Made by a program: the position numbers and the translations under genes | Part shown: one piece after another, positions 6,020 to 12,716 of the stretch | Position numbering within the stretch: position 1 is the stretch's first letter | How the letters are laid out: each line of letters begins with the position of its first letter | Source: a virus | Direction: 5' to 3' (one strand) | Length of the DNA: 21,614 nt | IMG/VR virus record: IMGVR_UViG_3300017746_002716 | Coordinates: 1 to 21,614 of that record | The notes under the pieces: generated by a model | Told to the model about the DNA's origin: nothing | What the model saw: only the letters and a program-made list of their open reading frames with translations | Database searches by the model: none

Positions 6020-6126
6020 GTAAATATAATAAGAAGATGATATTTGAAATTGTAAATAACATTCCAGCGCAGAGATGCGAGAGGCGATAGCCAATTCATT
6101 TCAATGTAAATTCAATAGAGAGTATT

Positions 6127-6507
6127 ATGACTGAAAAATTTATATTCAAACCAAACTATCAAGTAATTATCTACACTGACCAAATTAGCCTCGCGGCGGT
6201 TGATACCGATTATGATGATCGGTGGATATCAAAGCAACGAGAGGATATGGTGCATTTCCTACAGATTGCAGTAGGGATGGAAGTAATAATTGGATATTTA
6301 CAAAACCCCGAAAATGGCAGACGAGATTTAACTAATACTCAGATGTCAATTAAGGGCGAACTTGAATATTCCGAGGATAGGGATGCATATAGGATTCTGA
6401 TTGATAATCAGACCTATTGCTACTTTACCTCTTGGGATGTGATTTCAGCTACCTTTGATGGCAGTAATGAAACCACTAATAATTATCCAACCATAATGAT
6501 ACGTTAA
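6127..6507 (+). CDS. Hypothetical protein in its own promoter-terminator unit (moron-like)
   Basis: A 126-residue soluble, acidic protein with mixed beta/alpha character (KFIFKPNYQVIIYTDQ..., DYDDRWISKQREDMVHFLQIAVGMEVIIGYL, then TYCYFTSWDVISATFDGS). I recognise no family and no catalytic motif. A perfect sigma70 promoter with an overlapping operator lies upstream and an intrinsic terminator lies 5 nt after the stop, so this is an independent transcription unit. The arrangement is typical of morons or of early host-takeover, anti-defence or exclusion genes that are expressed at once on entry or from a prophage. No strong Shine-Dalgarno is present apart from AGAGAG near 6117. Function unknown. 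Confidence 0.75.
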   Translation: MTEKFIFKPNYQVIIYTDQISLAAVDTDYDDRWISKQREDMVHFLQIAVGMEVIIGYLQNPENGRRDLTNTQMSIKGELEYSEDRDAYRILIDNQTYCYFTSWDVISATFDGSNETTNNYPTIMIR

Positions 6508-6512
6508 GATTA

Positions 6513-6539
6513 GGGCGGACTTCGGTCTGCCCTTTTTTT
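6513..6539 (+). terminator. Intrinsic terminator with UUCG tetraloop
   Basis: GGGCGGAC (6513-6520), loop TTCG, GTCTGCCC (6525-6532), then seven T. The 8-bp stem has a single G-U pair and a C(UUCG)G cap. It ends the 6127-6507 transcript and insulates the replication genes. Confidence 0.93.
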
Positions 6540-6571
6540 GCGGGTCTTGCCAAATCAGAAATAGCTGTGCT

Positions 6572-6589
6572 ACCTTCGTCAACGAACAA
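6572..6589. promoter_or_regulatory. Operator-like site ACCTTC-GTCAAC-GAACAA before the replication genes
   Basis: It has a perfect right arm GAACAA and an inner TTC on the left. It ends directly at the AGGGAG ribosome site of the initiator gene (ATG 6601). A weak promoter can be drawn upstream (TTGCCA 6547-6552, 17 nt, CTACCT 6570-6575), putting the site at the transcription start. The promoter is uncertain. Confidence 0.4.
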
Positions 6590-6600
6590 GGGAGATAGGC

Positions 6601-7236
6601 ATGAGCTTTGAAGCGATGAAATGGGCTAGTGGACAGCAGGCTGGCTCATCAACTAATAAACTTTTACTGCTTTTACTTGCTAACTACGCAGACCAAGACT
6701 ACAGTTGTTTCCCAAGCATCCGTAAACTAGCGGAGATGGCGGAGTGCTGTGAGTCAACAGTCAGACGATCACTGAAAGACTTGCGCGGACTTGGCTTGAT
6801 TGAGGTGCGCGAGAGATACGAAGCCTATGGCGATAAAAATAGGCAGACCTCCAATACCTATATACTCAAGGGGGGCTGTCAAATTGACACCCACCCCCCT
6901 GTCAAATCTACTACCCCGCCCCTGTCAAATATTGCAGGGCATATAACCAATCAGAATAACCAATCAGAATATACATCTACTTTTTTGGAGTTTTGGAAGG
7001 CTTACCCGCGCAGACCCAACTCATCTAAGAAGGATGCTTTTAAGAAATATAAAATAGCTTTACAAAAAATACCGCAGGCTAAACTATTAGAAGCAACAAT
7101 AAACTTTGCGAAAACACAAATTAACACAGACCCACAATACATACCGCATGCCTCAACATGGCTAAATCAAGAGAGATACATGGATGTATTAGAACAACCG
7201 AAACTCAAAACGAACAGGAATAGGATTGCAGGATGA
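6601..7236 (+). CDS. Phage replication initiator / helicase-loader-type protein (HTH + C-terminal DnaT/O-like domain)
   Basis: A 211-residue, two-domain protein. The N-terminal part is a winged helix (HTH_36-like): NKLLLLLLANYADQ at about 19-32, then CFPSIRKLAEMAECCESTVRRSL with the recognition helix, then LGLIEVRER. The low-complexity linker at about 91-125 carries the DNA repeats described below. The C-terminal part is FLEFWKAYPRRPNSSKKDAFKKY...YIPHASTWLNQERYMD, the pattern of phage replisome organisers that recruit the helicase. It plays the part of lambda O: bind the origin, load the helicase. The next gene, a primase-helicase, overlaps by 4 nt. AGGGAG precedes the ATG. Confidence 0.85.
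   Translation: MSFEAMKWASGQQAGSSTNKLLLLLLANYADQDYSCFPSIRKLAEMAECCESTVRRSLKDLRGLGLIEVRERYEAYGDKNRQTSNTYILKGGCQIDTHPPVKSTTPPLSNIAGHITNQNNQSEYTSTFLEFWKAYPRRPNSSKKDAFKKYKIALQKIPQAKLLEATINFAKTQINTDPQYIPHASTWLNQERYMDVLEQPKLKTNRNRIAG
6876..6930 (+). repeat. Three iteron-like repeats of CTGTCAAAT at exact 23-bp spacing
   Basis: CTGTCAAAT occurs at 6876-6884, 6899-6907 and 6922-6930, each start exactly 23 bp from the last. The second and third copies share a further CCCC in front. The first copy also forms the palindrome TGTCAA-A-TTGACA (6877-6889). The repeats lie in the unconserved linker of the initiator gene, as lambda iterons lie in O. Candidate initiator-binding sites. Confidence 0.7.
6944..6969 (+). 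repeat. Perfect tandem 13-mers (TAACCAATCAGAA x2), candidate DNA-unwinding element
   Basis: Two identical, directly adjacent copies of an AT-rich 13-mer (6944-6956 and 6957-6969) are followed by TATAC. They start 13 nt after the last iteron-like repeat. Iterons beside AT-rich 13-mers is the usual layout of initiator-dependent origins. Confidence 0.6.
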
Positions 7237-8939
7237 CACTTTACGAACAAGGGATAAAGCTTAACTCAAACAGCGTAGGAAACCATAAGACCACTTGCCC
7301 AGAATGCTCACATACTAGACGCAATAAACAAGACCTTTGCTTGTCTGTAAAAATTGACCCAGATGGCGGAGCGGTTTGGAAATGTCATAATTGCTCATGG
7401 GCTGGTAACATAGCAGGGGCAGGCTTTACCCCGACACCTAGACAGGTAAGAAAAATTACTTTGCCCGACGATCAAGAGCGAGACGATAAGTTTTACTCGT
7501 GGTTTGGCAAGCGCGGCATATCAAAGAAAACAGTAGATGCCTTTGGTATTTACAAAACCAAAATGTACTTTGGCAATGGAGAGGAAGCCTGTATTGCTTT
7601 TCCGTATCGGCATAATGGTGAACTCTACAACATAAAATATCGCACGGCAGACAAAAAGTTCCGCCAAGAAAAGGATGCCAGAAAACAATTCTATATGGCA
7701 GAGACTCTTGACCTACTTGAACAGGATGCCTTGATAATCGTTGAGGGCGAGTTGGACGTTCTTTCATTATACGAATGCGGCTTTTCAAATGTTATCAGCC
7801 TACCAGATGGCGCACCCAGCAAAGCAGAATACCGAGAGCAGGATAAACGCTTTGAGATACTGGCAAACCTTGAGGGGCATAAAGCAACTAAGATAATCAT
7901 AGCGGTAGATATGGACGATGCAGGGCAAGCCCTTGCCGATGAATTACAGCACAGATTTGGCAAGGATATATGTTGGCGGGTAGAATGGCCTGATATGCAT
8001 GATGTGACTTGCAAGGATGCCAATGAAACTCTGGTAACGCATGGCAAGGAAGTAGTCAAAGAATGTATAGATGCCGCAAAGCCAAACCCGATTGATGGTG
8101 TATTTACAGCACAGCAGTATCTAGGCGGCGTTCTTGACCTTTACTATGGCAGGACAGCCAAGCCACTATCAACAGGCTTTCCAGAACTAGATAAAATCTA
8201 TAGAATAATGCCTGCAACTTTTCACGTTATTACTGGCGTACCAAACCACGGCAAGTCTAACTTTCTTGACCAGCTTATCATCAATATGGCAGAGGGTCAC
8301 TTTTGGAAGGTTGGCATATTTAGCCCAGAACATTCGACACAGCAACACTTGCGCAGGCTTGTAGAAAAGCGGATGCGAAAACCCTTTGAGCATGGACCCA
8401 CTAGCCGCATGAGTGAGGCAGAAGTTCGACAGGGCATAGATTGGCTTAACGATCACTTTCACTTTATTGAAAGCGGTGATGAGATACCAACGATTGATTA
8501 CATACTTGACCGAGCCAAACAGATAAACTTGCGCTACGGCTTGGATGGCCTTGTCATTGACCCATTCAATAAGATTGATGCAACTAGAGATGGCGGCAAG
8601 CGAGAGGATGAGCATATCCGCGACCTGATTGCCAAATGCCAGAGGTTTGCCCAATACTACAACGTGACTGTCTGGATGGTGGCGCACCCTCACAAACTTT
8701 ACAGAACGGATGAGGGCATAATACCAGCCCCAGACCTTTACCAGATAGCAGGTTCGGCTCACTGGAATAACATGGCAGATGTCGGCATGGTTGTTCACCG
8801 AGACTTTGAGACCAATGAAACGCGAGTAATAATGAGAAAGATAAGAGAGCAAGATGTCTATGGTAATATAGGCGAATGCTACTTCACTTATAATACCACG
8901 ACCAGATGTTACGATGAGGTTGTGCAAGACACCGATTGA
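7233..8939 (+). CDS. Bifunctional primase-helicase (T7 gp4-like, TOPRIM + RecA-type DnaB helicase)
   Basis: A 568-residue protein with three regions. A zinc ribbon uses C22, C25, C51 and C54 (CPEC...CHNC). A TOPRIM domain has LIIVEGELDVLSLYE near 166-180 and IIIAVDMDDAGQALADEL near 222-239. A DnaB/RecA-type helicase has Walker A GVPNHGKS at about 335-342 and Walker B GLVIDPFNK at about 439-447, followed by VWMVAHPHK. It would unwind DNA at the fork and synthesise RNA primers, like T7 gp4. It overlaps the initiator gene by 4 nt (ATGA), so the two form one replication unit. All key motifs look intact. A long antisense open frame at 8187-9032 is a codon-usage shadow. Confidence 0.93.
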   Translation: MTLYEQGIKLNSNSVGNHKTTCPECSHTRRNKQDLCLSVKIDPDGGAVWKCHNCSWAGNIAGAGFTPTPRQVRKITLPDDQERDDKFYSWFGKRGISKKTVDAFGIYKTKMYFGNGEEACIAFPYRHNGELYNIKYRTADKKFRQEKDARKQFYMAETLDLLEQDALIIVEGELDVLSLYECGFSNVISLPDGAPSKAEYREQDKRFEILANLEGHKATKIIIAVDMDDAGQALADELQHRFGKDICWRVEWPDMHDVTCKDANETLVTHGKEVVKECIDAAKPNPIDGVFTAQQYLGGVLDLYYGRTAKPLSTGFPELDKIYRIMPATFHVITGVPNHGKSNFLDQLIINMAEGHFWKVGIFSPEHSTQQHLRRLVEKRMRKPFEHGPTSRMSEAEVRQGIDWLNDHFHFIESGDEIPTIDYILDRAKQINLRYGLDGLVIDPFNKIDATRDGGKREDEHIRDLIAKCQRFAQYYNVTVWMVAHPHKLYRTDEGIIPAPDLYQIAGSAHWNNMADVGMVVHRDFETNETRVIMRKIREQDVYGNIGECYFTYNTTTRCYDEVVQDTD

Positions 8940-8953
8940 TGTTATAAGAATAA
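8936..8953. promoter_or_regulatory. Weak match to the recurring operator (TTGATG-TTATAA-GAATAA)
   Basis: The right side (TTATAA-GAATAA) is identical to the site at 18111-18128 and the left arm keeps only TTG and one other base. It overlaps the primase-helicase stop codon and precedes the modification-like operon. It could be chance. Confidence 0.2.
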
Positions 8954-8998
8954 CTTCCTTGTTCGGAAGGGGCGGGTGTACCTCCATATACTCGCCCC
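8954..8998 (+). other. Two tandem stem-loops in the leader of the 9015 operon
   Basis: The first is CTTCC-TTGTTC-GGAAG (8954-8969). The second is a 12-bp stem, GGGGCGGGTGTA (8969-8980) with TATACTCGCCCC (8987-8998), including two G-U pairs and a CCTCCA loop. No T-run follows, so it is not a standard terminator. The stems share base 8969, so they are adjacent or compete slightly. The AGGAG ribosome site of the next gene begins 5 nt after the second stem (9003), and the loop contains a four-base complement to GGAG. Possible attenuator, processing site or RNA switch. Confidence 0.6.
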
Positions 8999-9014
8999 AA
9001 TTAGGAGACTGTAA

Positions 9015-9572
9015 ATGCAGACGGATAAGCAAATAGAAACTCGCCTAACGAGCGAACTCAAGCCATATAAAAAGAACTCGCGCACCCATAGCGACAAGCA
9101 AATAGAGCAAGTAGCAAACTCTATCAAAGAATGGGGATGGACAATTCCAATTTTAGTTGATGAAGAAAATACTGTATTAGCTGGACACGCTAGGCTGTAT
9201 GCCGCCGAGTATTTAGAATTACCAAAAGTGCCATGTGTTGTAGCGACAGGCTGGTCTGACGATCAAAAGAAAGCATATGTAATCGCAGATAATAAGCTGG
9301 CGGAAAATTCTGATTGGGACTTTGGTTTGTATTATACGGAACTCAAAGACCTTAACTCAGCAGGCTTTGACCTTTCGCTTACTGGATTGACAGAAAACTT
9401 TTCATTTGATTTTGAGCCAAATCTAAATCCAGAAACAACATATGAAGAAGTTACCAGTGTTGATATGAACAGCGCGGCGGAACGTGTTGGCAATGTAGGC
9501 GAAAGTTCAGTGAAAAAAACGAATGTGATTTGCCCCGAATGTGGTCACGATTTTGATTTTTTCGGTATTTAG
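9015..9572 (+). CDS. ParB/Srx-like domain protein with C-terminal zinc-knuckle
   Basis: 185 residues; AGGAG lies 7 nt before the ATG. Residues about 8-85 form a ParB/sulfiredoxin-type N-terminal domain: LKPYKKNSRTHSDKQIEQVANSIKEWG, then PILVDEENTVLAGHARLYAA with the G-H-x-R box, then VPCVV. A helical region follows (DDQKKAYVIADNKLAENSDW), then an acidic variable part, then CPECGHDFDF at the end (C173, C176). In phages this ParB unit with AYVIADNKLAE usually forms the N-terminus of, or neighbours, a DNA adenine methylase. Here the methylase domain is absent and six coupled genes follow. A DNA-binding or nucleotide-dependent role in a DNA-modification system is inferred; plasmid partition is unlikely, as there is no ParA. 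Confidence 0.8.
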   Translation: MQTDKQIETRLTSELKPYKKNSRTHSDKQIEQVANSIKEWGWTIPILVDEENTVLAGHARLYAAEYLELPKVPCVVATGWSDDQKKAYVIADNKLAENSDWDFGLYYTELKDLNSAGFDLSLTGLTENFSFDFEPNLNPETTYEEVTSVDMNSAAERVGNVGESSVKKTNVICPECGHDFDFFGI

Positions 9573-9869
9573 ATGAATATTGAAGACATAAAAATCAAGC
9601 TGGAATCAGCCAAATGGAAATATGCAAAAACAATGCCCCAGTGGCCGCACGACTATACCCTTAAAGAAACATGGGATAACCCTAATGAATTTATAGAGTT
9701 GTCAATTTACATAAATAAACATGGTAAAAACGAATTGTGGCATTACGAATGGAAGGGGGAAAAGCGTTCAAAACCAAGGATATATTTTTATTTAGGCAAA
9801 TATAAATATTGGATTATGGAAAAAGAGCCAAGCAAAGCAATTCTTATAAATAGAGCGGTGGTAGAATGA
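9573..9869 (+). CDS. Small protein of the modification-like operon (unknown)
   Basis: A 98-residue protein beginning directly after the preceding stop, with its stop overlapping the next ATG by 4 nt. Its features are KYAKTMPQWPHDYTLKETW near the N-terminus, a central KNELWHYEWKG, and IYFYLGKYKYWIMEKEPSKAILINRA at the C-terminus. The AKTMP..PH.YTL...YWIM...INRA pattern reminds me of a short domain found beside or fused to methyltransferases in bacteria, but I cannot confirm that from memory. It is basic and aromatic-rich. A partner or substrate-recognition role in the cassette is a guess. Confidence 0.65.
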   Translation: MNIEDIKIKLESAKWKYAKTMPQWPHDYTLKETWDNPNEFIELSIYINKHGKNELWHYEWKGEKRSKPRIYFYLGKYKYWIMEKEPSKAILINRAVVE

Positions 9870-10426
9870 AACTTATCATGCGTACTTGTATAGGGCGTGA
9901 GGATTATGCAGAATACATGCATAAAAATCTTGATGGTCTTATTGAAATTAAAGATGAAAAAAAAGACCCTGTTGGTTGTTTTCTAAGGGCATTAGAGGCG
10001 GCTGGCAATGAGGCGGCAATACATTTTGAAGATGACTGTATCTTGACACAAGACTTTTTGCCAAAAGCAGAAATGGTAATATCGCTTCATTCGGATAAGG
10101 TTATACAATTTTTTTCAATGCGTAAGGCTGATTTAGAGATAGGTTCTCGTATTGAAAATGGTTCATCATTCTTGGCGGCAGTGTGTTTTTATACACCCCC
10201 GAACATAAGCGCAGAAATGAGGGAGTTTTTTCCAACATGGGATAAGTGGAATGAGCATCCAACAGGTCTTGATTTGACTATTGCTGATTATCTAAAAGCA
10301 ACTAAACAAAAGTATTTTATTCAATGCCCAAATCTAGCCGACCATCGTATTGGCAAATCAGAAATAGACAGTAGGAGGTCAAGCAAAAGAATAAGCAAAA
10401 CATTTGTTGACCCAGTGTTGCCATAA
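9866..10426 (+). CDS. GT-A-fold glycosyltransferase-like protein
   Basis: A 186-residue protein. The N-terminus MKLIMRTCIGREDYAEYM... leads to a core with AAIHFEDDCILTQDFL at about 50-65. The E-D-D after a hydrophobic beta strand is the metal and nucleotide-sugar binding (DxD-type) motif of GT-A transferases such as the GT25-like group. Later come SSFLAAVCFYTPP, a GLDLTIADYL acidic helix typical of acceptor/catalytic loops, and CPNLADHRIGKSE. It is shorter than most GT25 enzymes (about 250), as are several phage DNA-base glycosyltransferases. Neighbours (ParB-like, 2OG/cupin-like, PP-loop) suggest a DNA base rather than a surface glycan as acceptor. Substrate and activity are inference. Confidence 0.62.
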   Translation: MKLIMRTCIGREDYAEYMHKNLDGLIEIKDEKKDPVGCFLRALEAAGNEAAIHFEDDCILTQDFLPKAEMVISLHSDKVIQFFSMRKADLEIGSRIENGSSFLAAVCFYTPPNISAEMREFFPTWDKWNEHPTGLDLTIADYLKATKQKYFIQCPNLADHRIGKSEIDSRRSSKRISKTFVDPVLP

Positions 10427-10957
10427 ATGGATGTAGGTTGGAATTATGAGATTAAAGACGATCAAAGAACAAATCCAGTTGTATTTGCTCAACATGTGAA
10501 TCTGCCAGATGATATAATTTTTCCAACAGAAGATATGTTAAAAAAAGTATTTAAAACAGAAAAATTTAAGGAAAGGGCGGGTAGGTTAAAAACATGGGGC
10601 AGACTTAAGGGCAGTGATGGCAAAATTGCCTATAAAGATAGTCCACATTGGATTGCTGTAAGAAATGGCACACCGCTTCATTTAGACCCGCCATATCCAA
10701 GATATAGTCATCATCTCAAAATCAGAGTTGATGAAGGTATGTTTGTAAGGGGCTTGGATAAAATAGAGATGCAGTTACATACAGGAACATTCTACATTTT
10801 AGATACACACAGTCCACATCAAGTTTTCAGCAAAAACCAGTTTGATAGCTGGAATGTAGCAATTTCTATTGATAGTGATAATAAATGGACTCCAGATAAA
10901 GCTATCCAAGCCTGTTTAGATTATGCCGCGAACAATGATTTTGTGAGGGCTACATGA
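10427..10957 (+). CDS. Divergent double-stranded beta-helix protein (2OG-oxygenase/cupin-like)
   Basis: A 176-residue protein whose ATG follows the previous stop with no gap. From about residue 75 it reads as a jelly-roll: HWIAVRNGTPLHLDPPYPRY, HHLKIRVDEG, GTFYILDTHSPHQVF, SWNVAISID. H85, D87 and H131 have the H-x-D...H spacing of a 2OG-Fe(II) or aspartyl-hydroxylase-like metal site. The arginine normally found about ten residues after the distal histidine is absent (the strand reads FDSWNVAISID), so cosubstrate binding may differ or the fold may be a cupin. It lies between a glycosyltransferase-like and a PP-loop gene and could oxidise a base or sugar. Moderately sure of the fold, not of the reaction. 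Confidence 0.55.
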   Translation: MDVGWNYEIKDDQRTNPVVFAQHVNLPDDIIFPTEDMLKKVFKTEKFKERAGRLKTWGRLKGSDGKIAYKDSPHWIAVRNGTPLHLDPPYPRYSHHLKIRVDEGMFVRGLDKIEMQLHTGTFYILDTHSPHQVFSKNQFDSWNVAISIDSDNKWTPDKAIQACLDYAANNDFVRAT

Positions 10958-12153
10958 AAATATATTCTAAAGATAATGTTTATAATGCGGCAAAAAAAAG
11001 AATAGCGCGGCTGTTTGAGGAGTTTCCAAATGTTGGTGTTTGGTCATCAGGCGGTAAAGATAGCACCGTAATTTTAAATTTGACGCTAGAGGTAGCGGAG
11101 GAACTAGGTAGGTTGCCAGTAACAGTTTGTTTTGTAGACCAAGAAGCTGAATGGCAGGCGGTTATAGACTACCAAAGAATTGTCGCCAATGATCCCAGAG
11201 TAAATATGCATTGGCTACAAGTTCCTATAAGGCTATTTAATGCAACATCTATGGATAGTCATTGGCTTAACTGCTGGGACGAGAATGAAGAATGGATGCG
11301 AGATAAAGAGCCTTACTCAATTCAAGAAAATATATACGGAACAGACCGCTTCTATCCAATATTTGGCAAATACTTGGAGCATCATTTTCCAAATGAAAAA
11401 ACTGCATTTCTTGGCGGTGTTCGTGCAGAGGAAAGCCCGAATAGAGCATCAGGACTTACTGTTGGCGCAACTTATAAAGATATAACCTACGGGAAAAAAC
11501 AGAACGAAAAGCAGGGGCATTATACATTTTACCCAATTTATGATTGGTCATACAGGGATGTATGGAAGGCAATTCACGATAACAAATGGGATTACTGCAA
11601 AATTTATGACCAATATTACAAGCATGGTATTAACCCAATAAAAATGCGGGTATCAAACCTGCACCATGAAACTGCCGTAGACCAGCTTTTTTATTTACAT
11701 GAGATGGAGGCGGAAACTTGGGGCAAGCTAACAAAACGCTTGCAGGGAATTAATCAAACGCATCATATGACTAGAATGGAGATGTATAAGGTAAAAGAAC
11801 TGCCATTTATGTTTAATACATGGAAAGAATACCGAGATTTTCTGGTTGAAAAACTTGTATCAGATGATGAGATAAAGAAGAAATTTAAGAAAAAATTTGC
11901 TTGGATGGATAACAAATACGAGGGAATGAATTTGTCACAAGAGAGGCACGATCAAGAAATAGCATGCATTTTGGCAAATGATTTTGAATTTACCAAATTG
12001 TCTAATTTTGAATCGCGTCCTGCATGTATTAATTTTTGGAAACATAAGCGCGGTAAGTCTTTAAATTGGGATAGAAGCGAGGGCGTACATTTGAAGTATA
12101 TTAGACCAGAGATAAGAGGCAAAGATTATGAGCCAGAACACACATCCAGTTAG
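10954..12153 (+). CDS. ibrA: IbrA-like PP-loop ATPase / PAPS-reductase-family protein (DUF3440-type)
   Basis: A 399-residue protein. The PP-loop SSGGKDSTVIL at 31-41 binds ATP. Then come CFVDQEAEW, a PAPS-reductase-type GGVRAEESPNRAS, FYPIYDWSYRDVWKAI...WDYCKIYDQYYKHGI, and MRVSNLHHETAVDQLFYL...ETWGKLTKRLQGIN, the layout of the DUF3440/IbrA family. The length is close to that of E. coli IbrA. The ECGIH redox signature of true PAPS reductases is not seen. IbrA with IbrB activates prophage-borne eib genes in E. coli, and related PP-loop enzymes (DndC) take part in DNA sulfur modification. Here it overlaps the previous gene by 4 nt and the ParB-like ibrB homologue by 26 nt, preserving the ibrAB pair. 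Biochemical activity unknown. Confidence 0.85.
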   Translation: MKIYSKDNVYNAAKKRIARLFEEFPNVGVWSSGGKDSTVILNLTLEVAEELGRLPVTVCFVDQEAEWQAVIDYQRIVANDPRVNMHWLQVPIRLFNATSMDSHWLNCWDENEEWMRDKEPYSIQENIYGTDRFYPIFGKYLEHHFPNEKTAFLGGVRAEESPNRASGLTVGATYKDITYGKKQNEKQGHYTFYPIYDWSYRDVWKAIHDNKWDYCKIYDQYYKHGINPIKMRVSNLHHETAVDQLFYLHEMEAETWGKLTKRLQGINQTHHMTRMEMYKVKELPFMFNTWKEYRDFLVEKLVSDDEIKKKFKKKFAWMDNKYEGMNLSQERHDQEIACILANDFEFTKLSNFESRPACINFWKHKRGKSLNWDRSEGVHLKYIRPEIRGKDYEPEHTSS

Positions 12154-12691
12154 CAATGTACAGTGGGTAGATGTCGACAAAGTAGAACCTAATGACTATA
12201 ACCCCAACTCAGTGGCGGGGCAGGAAATGAAGTTGCTATACACTTCAATCAAGCATGATGGATACACTCAGCCTATTGTTACAATCTACGATGAGGAAAA
12301 GGACAAATACGTTATTGTTGATGGGTTTCATAGATACTTTACCTGCAAGAATAACGCGGATATCCGAGAGGCTACAGGTAGCTGTGTTCCCGTTGTGGTA
12401 ATTAAGAAGGATATAAACGACCGCATGGCATCAACAGTTCGACATAACCGAGCCAGAGGGCGGCACAGTATAGATGGCATGAGTAATATGGTTTTTAGCT
12501 TGCTAGATAACGGATGGGCAGATGAGGATATTTGTAATCACTTAGGTATGGAACCCGATGAGTTATTGAGACTAAAACACATAACTGGGTTTAGTAAGCT
12601 TTTCGAGGATACAGAATACTCACAGGCTTGGGAATCAAGGCATCAAATATTGTTACGAAAAAAGATACAAGATGAGACTATTGAAAACTAA
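12128..12691 (+). CDS. ibrB: IbrB-like ParB/Srx-domain protein
   Basis: 187 residues, with GAGG 8 nt before the ATG, which lies inside the end of the IbrA-like gene. The ParB/Srx domain covers about 12-105: VDVDKVEPNDYNPN, LYTSIKHDGYTQPIV, YVIVDGFHRYFTC with the G-x-H-R box, VPVVVIKKDINDRMASTVRHNRARGRHSI. A C-terminal helical DNA-binding-like part follows (about 115-165: MVFSLLDNGWADEDICNHLGMEPDELLRLKHITG), as in ParB-like regulators and IbrB. Always-paired IbrA/IbrB genes occur in many phages and prophages. It shares its domain type with the 9015-9572 gene, so the operon is bracketed by ParB-like proteins. Role: DNA targeting or nucleotide-dependent catalysis for its PP-loop partner (inferred). 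Confidence 0.83.
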   Translation: MSQNTHPVSNVQWVDVDKVEPNDYNPNSVAGQEMKLLYTSIKHDGYTQPIVTIYDEEKDKYVIVDGFHRYFTCKNNADIREATGSCVPVVVIKKDINDRMASTVRHNRARGRHSIDGMSNMVFSLLDNGWADEDICNHLGMEPDELLRLKHITGFSKLFEDTEYSQAWESRHQILLRKKIQDETIEN

Positions 12692-12716
12692 TGGGAATTT
12701 GTGATAACAGTAAGCT

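Noticed and set aside
6037-6090. A 17-codon open frame in the leader of the 6127 gene (possible leader peptide)
   Set aside because: It has only a weak AAGAAG before the ATG, no amino-acid bias suggestive of attenuation, and no terminator/antiterminator pair downstream.
6876-6930. CRISPR-like or simple tandem repeat
   Set aside because: The repeat unit is only 9-13 bp with 10-14 bp between copies and sits inside a coding gene. It fits iterons, not CRISPR.
8969-8998. Intrinsic terminator after the primase-helicase
   Set aside because: The stem is strong but is followed by AATTAGGAG rather than a T-run.
8187-9032. A 281-codon open frame on the minus strand
   Set aside because: It lies fully antisense to the primase-helicase, whose motifs are intact, and has no ribosome site or recognisable domain. 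It is a codon-usage shadow.
9015-9572. Plasmid-style ParB partition protein
   Set aside because: There is no ParA gene, no parS-like repeat cluster, and the AYVIADNKLAE region is typical of methylase-associated phage ParB domains.
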